Below, one piece after another: positions 1-7,300 of a stretch of DNA of 13,651 nucleotides. A program made the position numbers and the translations under genes. The notes under the pieces are model-generated. The model had not been told where the DNA came from. It saw only the letters and a list, made by a program, of their open reading frames with translations, and did not search any database. How positions within the stretch are numbered: position 1 is the stretch's first letter; every line of letters starts with the position of its first letter. The DNA is taken from the NCBI GenBank assembly GCA_964346325.1, contig CAYFUK010000035.1, positions 1 through 13,651 of the forward strand, written 5' to 3'. Source of the DNA: JAUVDZ01 sp964346325 (GTDB lineage: Bacteria; Patescibacteriota; Gracilibacteria; UBA1369; PNNO01).

Positions 1-24
1 ATTGATATTCTTCAGTATTTTCAT
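1..24 (-). CDS. Possible 5' end of a divergent gene (partial, leaves the window)
   Basis: On the minus strand an ATG at 24-22 follows a GGAGG at 33-29 with a 4-base spacer. It opens a frame reading MKILKNIN that runs off the left edge. The Shine-Dalgarno match is the main support; eight codons are far too few to identify a product. A competing reading is the 3' end of a plus-strand frame open from base 1 to a TAA at 61-63. The sequence shown cannot decide between them. The minus-strand reading would make 25-128 a divergent promoter region. Confidence 0.35.
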
Positions 25-74
25 TATACCTCCACTGTCTTCTGGATAATTACCTCGCCATAATGTCTTTATTT

Positions 75-104
75 TTAGCGCATTTTATGGTAAAATAATA
101 TAAT
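75..104 (+). promoter_or_regulatory. Candidate promoter of transcription unit 1
   Basis: A perfect TATAAT lies at 99-104, 24 bases before the ATG at 129. The best -35 is a poor TTAGCG at 75-80 with an 18-base spacer. A perfect 6-bp inverted repeat, ATTTTA-TGG-TAAAAT (82-96), fills the spacer and could bind a regulator, though AT-rich palindromes are common by chance. The leader between -10 and ATG is almost all A and T and has no Shine-Dalgarno. Confidence 0.42.
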
Positions 105-109
105 GTAAA
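82..109 (-). promoter_or_regulatory. Weak candidate promoter for the divergent minus-strand gene
   Basis: Read on the minus strand, TTTACA (109-104) and TAAAAT (87-82) each match five of six sigma-70 consensus bases and are separated by 16 bases. The region is so AT-rich that such matches occur often by chance. The site overlaps the plus-strand -10 at 99-104, as expected of closely packed divergent promoters. Confidence 0.22.
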
Positions 110-128
110 ATAAAACAAAAATAAATAA

Positions 129-2231
129 ATGAATCCTAGGAATCCTGATAATAAGCCCGGGAAAAGAGAATCTGTTCCAGCAAAACCTGCAGAAAAGCCG
201 AAAGGTCCTGTGACTATTGAACATGCCGAGGAAAAGGTCAATGCCATCAAAAATCATGTTTCGGACAAATATTCCAAATATGAGGATCCCGAGGAAAAGA
301 AGAAATTGCCCCGTACCAGCGAAGCAATGAAAAAATATAAAAAATTAAAATCATTAATAAAAAAAATCACAGATAAAATAGATAAGTTAAAAGATCAAAA
401 AGATAAACAAATCAGTAAAGTAATAAAAAAAATACATTTAAAATTAGATGCAACAATGAAATCTGAAGGAATAAAACTGCCTGAAAAAGATTCTGAAAAA
501 CCAAAGAATACCTCAAAGAAAACTCCAAAAAAATCTGAAAAAGGTCCGCGTGAATATTCAAAACTCAACAAATCACAAGAACGCGTATTAAAATATCAGA
601 GCAAATACGTTCTGTATAATTTAAGAAAAATAGAAGAACACGGATATTTAAGAGATGATATTAAAGCTTCATTAAAAGTACAATTAAATAAACTCATCGG
701 TATGCTCGGTGAAGATCCTGATGCTTTAAGCTCGGGTTTGAGTAACCATAAGTATTTTAAATTACCCGGAGGATACAGCATAGCACTTTACAAATGGAAG
801 AAAAATGCCGATTCAAAGCCTAATGCAATGATTTACAAAGACAACAAATTAATATCATACATGGTTAACGATGAGATTCGTTCGCCTGTTGGAAACGAAA
901 AAATTGATGCTACCAGAAGTTATGCCGAAATGGTTAAATGTTTTCATTTACTTCCGCAGACTTTTTATGTTGAAGATGGAAAAATGTATATAAAACAGGC
1001 GAAAGTTGAAGACTTTCATAAAATTTTGGGAGATATTACAAAATATTGTAAAAAAGCCGACTGGAAAGTAAATATTCACGGATGCAGCATAGCTTACAAG
1101 AATTCAGAAAGAAAACTTACTATTAAACCTGAGAATACGGATTTTAAATTTTCAATTACACCGCCTTCAAGCCAGATGAATGTGGATAAAGGTAAAGCCG
1201 GGGAATTTGTTCTTTATGAAACAAATGAACAAAAAGAACAAAGAGCTAAGCGGCTTAAACAAAAGGAAAAAACAAAAAAAGAAACCCGGGAATACAAAAC
1301 ATACAGAAAAATCGAAATTAGAAGAGGTCGGGCAAAAATGAAAAGTAGGATTGATGAAGGCAAGTATAAAAAGATTATTGAAACTGATATCAATAAATCC
1401 AACCCTTATGAATTTAGGGTAAAAGCTCCTGATAAAAAAGCTGAAAAGCTTATTAAAACAACATCAATTGATAAATTACTCGGATTAAAAAAATGTAAAG
1501 ATGTTGTTTTGGTAGAAATTCGGGATTCTGAAGGCAATTTAAGAAAAGGCATGTTTTATCCCGGCCAAAAAACATGTTATGAACTTAAAGACGGGAAACA
1601 AACAACCGAACGATTGAAATTCGGCAAAGGAGATACCGTAAGACTGGCTTTTGCAAAACCGAATAAAGAACATTACGGAATGATCCATCCGAGATTGAAA
1701 AAACGCATAGAAGAGCCGGCAAAGCCTAAGTCAAAGCTTGATGATTATCAGAATATGCCTTCCGATTACAAAGAATTAAAAGAGATGAGGGAAAAACAGC
1801 AGAAAATTGAACAGGAAAGAGCAAAAAGGTTAAAAGAGCAAAAAGAAAAGAATGATGCCGATTATAAAAAAATGAAAAAGCTTTTAGGTGGCACAATTAA
1901 AGACTTTAATCCTTTAAAAAGCAGTCCGACTGAATTTGAAATTAAAGCGAAATCATTACTTAAAATGAAAATGAAAGATTTTTTTGCGGGATTAAAAGAT
2001 TTTAAAGATGAAGCTGTTAGAGTCACATTGACCGATAAATCAGGTAATAAAAGGCAGGGAGTTTATTATCCGGCCCAAAAACCCCCGGCAATATATAAAA
2101 TCGAAGATAATAAACAAACAAAAAAAGAAATGAAATTCAGAAGAGGCGATAAGTTTAATGTGGAATTTTTTAAGCCAACCGATCTTGATAAATCAATTAA
2201 AAACCCGGAATTAAATGAAAAGAAATCATAG
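129..2231 (+). CDS. Lysine-rich cytoplasmic protein with a duplicated C-terminal module, function unknown
   Basis: I do not recognise this 700-residue protein. It has no signal peptide or membrane segment, and lysine and glutamate are very abundant, so it should be cytoplasmic and strongly basic. Residues 1-150 are low-complexity and charged, with a likely coiled coil near 60-110. Residues 145-360 look like a folded domain containing the PGGYS motif. The last 330 residues hold two copies of a unit: a basic helix (EQRAKR at 370-375, QERAKR at 562-567) followed by an 85-residue beta-rich module (426-511 and 600-683). The module carries P-x-E-F, D-x-x-G-N-x-R-x-G, YP-x-QK, KQT, F-x-x-GD and F-x-KP in the same order in both copies. 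No Walker or other catalytic motif is visible. The gene ends 17 bases inside the next one, in another frame, which suggests translational coupling with the membrane proteins. The basic charge fits binding to nucleic acid, phospholipid or an acidic partner, but that is only inference. Confidence 0.9.
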   Translation: MNPRNPDNKPGKRESVPAKPAEKPKGPVTIEHAEEKVNAIKNHVSDKYSKYEDPEEKKKLPRTSEAMKKYKKLKSLIKKITDKIDKLKDQKDKQISKVIKKIHLKLDATMKSEGIKLPEKDSEKPKNTSKKTPKKSEKGPREYSKLNKSQERVLKYQSKYVLYNLRKIEEHGYLRDDIKASLKVQLNKLIGMLGEDPDALSSGLSNHKYFKLPGGYSIALYKWKKNADSKPNAMIYKDNKLISYMVNDEIRSPVGNEKIDATRSYAEMVKCFHLLPQTFYVEDGKMYIKQAKVEDFHKILGDITKYCKKADWKVNIHGCSIAYKNSERKLTIKPENTDFKFSITPPSSQMNVDKGKAGEFVLYETNEQKEQRAKRLKQKEKTKKETREYKTYRKIEIRRGRAKMKSRIDEGKYKKIIETDINKSNPYEFRVKAPDKKAEKLIKTTSIDKLLGLKKCKDVVLVEIRDSEGNLRKGMFYPGQKTCYELKDGKQTTERLKFGKGDTVRLAFAKPNKEHYGMIHPRLKKRIEEPAKPKSKLDDYQNMPSDYKELKEMREKQQKIEQERAKRLKEQKEKNDADYKKMKKLLGGTIKDFNPLKSSPTEFEIKAKSLLKMKMKDFFAGLKDFKDEAVRVTLTDKSGNKRQGVYYPAQKPPAIYKIEDNKQTKKEMKFRRGDKFNVEFFKPTDLDKSIKNPELNEKKS
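1404..1661 (+). repeat. Module copy 1 of an intragenic duplication
   Basis: This encodes residues 426-511 of the lysine-rich protein. Landmarks are PYEF at the start, GNLRKG, YPGQK, KQT, KFGKGD and FAKP at the end. It matches copy 2 (1926-2177) residue for residue at these motifs, with similar length (86 against 84). Alternating hydrophobic residues suggest a small beta-barrel fold. DNA identity is low, so the duplication is old. Confidence 0.75.
1926..2177 (+). repeat. Module copy 2 of an intragenic duplication
   Basis: This encodes residues 600-683. Landmarks are PTEF, GNKRQG, YPAQK, KQT, KFRRGD and FFKP. It differs from copy 1 mainly in the stretch after PTEF, which is two residues shorter and helix-like, and by an inserted PPAI before the tyrosine of the YxxxD segment. 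Confidence 0.75.
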
Positions 2232-3303
2232 TAAAATAAGAAGGTTTTTTGGACAGCTGGCATTGGTGCTGGTAATAAGCTCTATGCTGATTTCTTTTTC
2301 CAATTCGGTTTTGGCGCAGGGTGATGGATCAGCAGCGGGCACTGCAGGTGGAGCGCAACCTGAGAGCACGGCCGGTACTGCAACGCAAGACACAACTTCT
2401 GATACTGATAGGCAGCCCGGCGAAGTTAAGGAGGGCAAGATTTTTGTTCCTCTTGATACATCCGCTTATCAGGATTTGCCGCATTTAACCCAAACAACAC
2501 CAACGGGCATGCTAAATGAATTTGTTAGCGGTCTGGTAACAAACGGAAAGTGGATTCTTGGGGCGTTTGCTGTTTTATTTATCATGATTGCAGCTGTTAA
2601 ATTGATTATAGGCGGATCAAACGAAGAAACGGTCACAAAACAAAAAAACGCTATTTTTTACGGGATAATCGGTCTGGCTGTAATCGGTTTCGCAGATGAA
2701 GTTGTGAGTGTTTTGTCAGTTGCATGTGCTCCGGGGCAAACCGATTGTGCAAGAGGAGGATTTTTGAAAGATCCGGACAACATGATTGAGAGTGCGGCTT
2801 TATTTACCGGGACAACAAGAGTTTTTATTACATTCATTAAATATATGATCGGTGCCATTGCTATTGCAATGCTTGTAAGAAACGGAATAAGACTTGTTAC
2901 TTTATCCGGCAATGAAGAAACCATCGCTTTGGATAAAAAGAATATTTTGTGGACTTCGTTGGGGCTTGTTTTGATAATTTTCGCAAGTACGGTTATTGAC
3001 AGAGTATTATTTATTGTTGACCCTGTGCGATATTCTACATTAACGGGTGTTCAGCCGGCGATTGATCCTTCAAGAGCAGCTCAGGAAGCTGTCGGTATTA
3101 CTAACTGGGTTGTATTGTTTACAGCACCGATTGGAATTTTGATGCTGATTGGGGGTGCTTTATTATATGCAACTGCCGGCGGAAATGAAGAGCAAATGAA
3201 TAAAGCGAAAAGATTAATTATACTTGCAGTTGTCGGTATGGCTCTTATTTATGGAGCATTCGCAATTGTAAGCACTGTAATATCCGGACAATTTATTCCT
3301 TAA
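2215..3303 (+). CDS. Secreted multi-pass membrane protein with three T4SS-pilin-like hairpins
   Basis: The ATG at 2215 overlaps the previous gene by 17 bases. It is preferred because it supplies the basic n-region KRNHSKIRR of a clear signal peptide; the hydrophobic core is residues 11-30 and cleavage is likely after VLA (34). Residues 35-75 are a Gly/Ala/Thr/Ser linker. Three modules of the form TM, loop, TM follow: TM 113-133 with GSNEE 134-138 and TM 145-167; TM 208-230 with SGNEE 231-235 and TM 243-265; TM 299-319 with GGNEE 322-326, KAKR 330-333 and TM 334-356. The loop motif and hairpin are typical of TrbC/VirB2-like 'T4SS_pilin' proteins (Pfam PF18895 from memory), which normally have one hairpin in about 100 residues. 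C171 and C178 between modules 1 and 2 could form a disulfide outside. It probably oligomerises in the cytoplasmic membrane with its neighbour. Actual pilus formation is unproven. Confidence 0.9.
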   Translation: MKRNHSKIRRFFGQLALVLVISSMLISFSNSVLAQGDGSAAGTAGGAQPESTAGTATQDTTSDTDRQPGEVKEGKIFVPLDTSAYQDLPHLTQTTPTGMLNEFVSGLVTNGKWILGAFAVLFIMIAAVKLIIGGSNEETVTKQKNAIFYGIIGLAVIGFADEVVSVLSVACAPGQTDCARGGFLKDPDNMIESAALFTGTTRVFITFIKYMIGAIAIAMLVRNGIRLVTLSGNEETIALDKKNILWTSLGLVLIIFASTVIDRVLFIVDPVRYSTLTGVQPAIDPSRAAQEAVGITNWVVLFTAPIGILMLIGGALLYATAGGNEEQMNKAKRLIILAVVGMALIYGAFAIVSTVISGQFIP

Positions 3304-3310
3304 TCAGAAT

Positions 3311-4258
3311 ATGAAAATTAAAAAATTTATTACATCTTTGGCTTTAGTTCTTACATTGGCTTCTTTATGTCTTGGAATTAGTCATATTATTGAATTAAAT
3401 ACTGTTAATGCACAGGTGGATTCATCAATACTCGATAAAATCGAAGAGACAACGGAATTGCCTACATTCGATTCTTCTCACGGTCAGGCGATTCAGAGAA
3501 GCGGAGTCTCAAATATAACCAGTGCAGTGTTTTTTGTACTCGATATGATGAAATTTTTAATCGGAAGTGTGGCGATTATTATGATTATTACTGCAGGTGT
3601 TAAGCTTATACTTGCAAGAAAAAAGATTGATGAAGTTTGGCCAAAACAAAAAGAGCATCTTATTATGATTGTATCGGGATTTGTGATAATTATGATTGCG
3701 GATGTTTTGGTTAAAAGAGTGTTTTTTGGTGTTGAAGGAGAAGTTTATGAATCAGAGGCCTCGGCTCAGATTGCCGCAGGCGCCGCAAGTGAACAAATAA
3801 AAGGTCTTTACAATTTAGTGATGATTTTTGCCGGAATTCTTGCTGTTGCAATGATAATTGTCGCCGGATTCAGGTTGTTAACGAGCGCAGGGAACGAAGA
3901 AGCTCAGACAAAAGTAAAAAAACAGTTAACATGGCTTGTAATCGGATTGTTTGTTATAGGAGTCGCTGAATTTGTTGTGCAGGATTTTATTTTTCCGCAG
4001 ACCGGAGAACAAATACCTGCCGCCCGCCAGGGTATTAGGCTGATTGTAAGTTTTACCAATTTTGCATCTGCATTTATTTCTATAGCTGCATTTATAGCAT
4101 CGCTTTATGGAGGCTATTTGTATGTAGCTGCCACAGGAAACGAAGAACAAACCAATAAAGCCAAAAGGGTGCTTTTGGGTGCTGTTATTGCCTTAATACT
4201 GGGGCTTGGTGCGTTTGCAGTGGTAAACACGGTTATACAACTTGAGCCCGGAGCTTAA
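3311..4258 (+). CDS. Second secreted multi-pass protein with three T4SS-pilin-like hairpins
   Basis: The 315-residue product starts 7 bases after the previous stop, so the two genes are co-transcribed and are probably paralogues by gene duplication. The signal peptide has KIKK, a hydrophobic stretch 7-26, and probable cleavage after VNA (34). Module 1 (TM 80-102, TM 116-135) has lost the GNEE loop and carries ARKKIDEVWPKQK instead. Module 2 has TM 168-191, SAGNEE 192-197, KVKK 201-204 and TM 205-226. Module 3 has TM 250-274, ATGNEEQ 274-280, NKAKR 282-286 and TM 287-309. Module 3 is the closest to the canonical family and closely matches the last module of the previous gene and the only module of the next. 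By the positive-inside rule, the charged GNEE loops face the cytoplasm and the links between modules face out. The TAA stop sits inside the left arm's 3' flank of a hairpin that ends the unit. Confidence 0.9.
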   Translation: MKIKKFITSLALVLTLASLCLGISHIIELNTVNAQVDSSILDKIEETTELPTFDSSHGQAIQRSGVSNITSAVFFVLDMMKFLIGSVAIIMIITAGVKLILARKKIDEVWPKQKEHLIMIVSGFVIIMIADVLVKRVFFGVEGEVYESEASAQIAAGAASEQIKGLYNLVMIFAGILAVAMIIVAGFRLLTSAGNEEAQTKVKKQLTWLVIGLFVIGVAEFVVQDFIFPQTGEQIPAARQGIRLIVSFTNFASAFISIAAFIASLYGGYLYVAATGNEEQTNKAKRVLLGAVIALILGLGAFAVVNTVIQLEPGA

Positions 4259-4277
4259 TTAATTGTATAAAGCTCCG
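4249..4277 (+). terminator. Hairpin at the end of unit 1, overlapping the next promoter
   Basis: CGGAGCTT (4249-4256) and AAGCTCCG (4270-4277) form a perfect 8-bp inverted repeat around a 13-base loop, starting in the last codons of the upstream gene. The following ATTTAT is only a poor U-tract, so termination would be partial. The right half covers the -35 of the promoter at 4263-4291, so it may instead be an operator. Confidence 0.45.
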
Positions 4278-4291
4278 ATTTATGCTATAAT
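4263..4291 (+). promoter_or_regulatory. Promoter of transcription unit 2
   Basis: A perfect TATAAT at 4286-4291 is preceded by TGC, giving an extended -10. The -35 TTGTAT (4263-4268) matches only its first three bases but is at the ideal 17-base spacing. The predicted start is near 4298, giving a leader of about 18 bases made of A and T only. Confidence 0.6.
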
Positions 4292-4315
4292 AAAAAGAAA
4301 AATAAATATATAAAA

Positions 4316-7300
4316 ATGAAAAAAATCATAAAATATACAGGCCTGATATTTATATTCACACTGGTTGCATCAGTATTTTTAAATGTTCATACAGCTTCTG
4401 CAAATCTTTGCAATGAACTTGCGCAATCAACAGGCGGTTTTTTTACTTGCGGGGGAGATCAGGTTACAACATTCACCCAGTTTCAGGGCGGATTACAGCC
4501 TCCTTCAGCGGAAGGCTATGATCCTACTTTGACCCAGGAAACAGATTTAAGAAGTTTTATTGTAAATGCGGTTAATTTTGCGCTTGGATTTTTAGGTTTG
4601 ATAGCAGTGGTAATGGTTATTTATGGGGGATTTTTATATGTAACGGCAGCAGGTGAAGAAGAAAAAACAACAAAAGGGAAGAAAAGTGTAACGTATGCGG
4701 TAATAGGTATTATTATAATTTTAATATCGTTTGCCTTGATAAATACCGTGATTCAGGGAGTCGGACGTGGCACCGATGAAGGTGTCGATGCCGGAACTGA
4801 ACAACTTGCAGGTGCCGCACAGGAGGAATTGACCGGTGATCAGACACAGGCGGTTCAGCGATTATTTTTTGCCGCCGCATTACAGGTTGAAAGGTCTGCT
4901 CAGGATTTGGCAACATCGTATGCTCATTTTGTTGATATTCAGGATGCACTTTCCGATCTTGAATCGGTGCCGTATGTAGACAGAGCAGAGCAATTACATG
5001 TATTTTTGGGAGATATCAAAAGAGCATTAAGGAATATAATTACAGCATCGGGAGAATTAAGCAGAACAAGCGAAGCTGCAAAAAATGCTGAAGATTTTGT
5101 TGATATATATTTAAGACAATCACAACAGCAGTTAACTGCCGAGTGGTCAGGCTGGTGGACCGATAACAGCGCGGAATTGCAGTCTCAAACAGATATATAT
5201 TTAACACAATCAGGAGGCGAAGGCGAAAGTATATGGAAGGCGAATCTGCTTGATTTTGCGGATTCGGTTGAAGATATAATTGAAGATTTGGAAGATCTTA
5301 AAGCTCAGGTAGAAGACTCGGGCCTGGTTACAACAGCTGAAACGGATTTTGGAATGGCGTTTGATCGTGCAATAACCGCACTTGAAAATTTGATACCTAT
5401 AGGATTTGAAGTTCCGACCAATCAAAATGTTATCGAGGCTCTTGAAGCACTCAGTGATTTGCACACGGTTGTACAGAATATTCAATTTGTTGCAGCCATA
5501 ATCACTACGGATGTTGAAAGAGGAAATGCACCGCTTATCGTTAATGTTAATGCACTTGATTCTGTGCGGCCCGATTTTGAAAGTATTAAAGAAGAAGACA
5601 TTGAATGGGATTTTGGCGACGGAACCGTAGTTACCGGAAAGTTTGCCGCATCTCATATTTATCGCGAAACAGGTTCTTATGTAATAAAACTTACTATTAA
5701 AGGCGATGCTGCTGAAGCAATAGCCTCGGGTGTCGCATATAAGGAAGTAAAAGTTGACCCCCCGGCTTCACAGATAAACTTAAATGTAACGATAGGTGAT
5801 CGCTTTCTCGGATATTTAAGTTATTACAGGGATGGTTTTCTTGTAATTGATAAAAACAGATTAAATGTTACTTTAACCGAAGCGCGTGATGTAGGTATAA
5901 CTTTTGATGCATCCGAAACACGCGGCGGTTCGCAGACTGAACAGCAACAGGAAGCCGGTGAAACATATATTCAGACAATTTCATGGAAATTCGGTGACGG
6001 AAGCGACAGGATCTTCGGTGAAATGGTTGCCAATGATGTCCAAACTCATTATTACGGAGAAGAAGGAACCTACCCCGTTATTGTTGAAGTTGAGGATTCA
6101 AGAGGAGTTAAAGACAGAAAAGTATTTGAAGTTGTAGTTGATTCTCCCGCCGCAAGAATAGATTTGGATCCCGGAACAAACGCAAGAATAAATGAAGAAG
6201 TAACTTTTGATGCCGGTCAGTCAACTACAGATGCAGGCCAGATTTCAGGATACAACTGGAATATAGAAAATTCACAATTAAGATATTCGGCAGAGGAAAG
6301 CGGTGAAAGCTTTACCACAGAATTCGAGAACCCGGGGACTTATGATGTTTCACTTATGGTTACCGATAATCTGGGTAACAGTGCTACTGATCGCACCCGG
6401 TTACAGATTGAATCAGAGCCTCCACAGGCTGAATTTACTTATTCGATTCCCGACCCGAGCAAACCGCATATTTATTTATTTGACGGTACTCAGAGTTTTG
6501 ACCCTGACGGGAATATTCAAACCGGGACTTATAATTATACATGGAATGTAAATGCGGTTGATGAAGATTACGATTTTATCGATATTGAAACAGGTGAGAT
6601 AGATCCGGATGGGGATACAAAACCGAGAATGTATCTTAAATTTTATAGAACTGGAAAATATAAAGTTACTTTGGAAGTCGACGACGTAAATGAACCTGAT
6701 AATCCGGGAGTTCCTCAGGAACAGACTGTTAATGTTGACAGTATTTTGGATGTGGACTTTATGAATGTTGATGAAGGTTCGGCAGCTTTGCTTAATGAAG
6801 ACGGTGAAGCAACAATAGATTTTATTGGATATTCGGAAAATGCGGTTGCTTATGAATGGGATTTTGGTGACGGCAGCGAGCCTGTTTCAGGAGATATGAT
6901 CGCCAATCAGACAACAATTAGCCATACCTATACCGAAGCGGATAATTATAATGTAAGACTTTCAGTATTTGACAGAGAGGACAATGAAAACAGTATTAAC
7001 AGAAGAGTGATTATCGGGGAAGCCGATTCTCCATTAGCTGTAATTTCGGCAAAAGCGGGTGATAACGAAATCTATGATTTAAGTGAACCCATTACGGTTA
7101 ACAGAAAAACGGTTTTAACTTTTAGTGCCGAAAGGTCCTTGAATAGGGATGGAACAGGGCGAAGACTTGCTTATCAATGGAACTTTGGTGATACAAAGAG
7201 GTCAACAAAAAAGACAGCTACACATACTTATAATGATTTAAGCCCAAAAGATCCCGGTTATTATACTGTTACACTTAAAGTTCTTGATGAAAACGATTTA

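Noticed and set aside
50..257. Two minus-strand frames over the start of the lysine-rich gene
   Set aside because: They cover the plus-strand promoter and N-terminus and contradict each other; no start signal is visible. Only the separate ATG at 24 has a Shine-Dalgarno.
3356..3372. Possible lipobox at LASLC (residues 16-20) in the second pilin-like protein
   Set aside because: The residue before the cysteine is leucine, not Gly, Ala or Ser, and a better signal peptidase I site (VNA-Q) follows.
5210..5656. 148-codon minus-strand open frame inside the giant PKD gene
   Set aside because: It lies entirely antisense to a well-supported coding frame, has no domain-like pattern and no ribosome-binding or promoter context.
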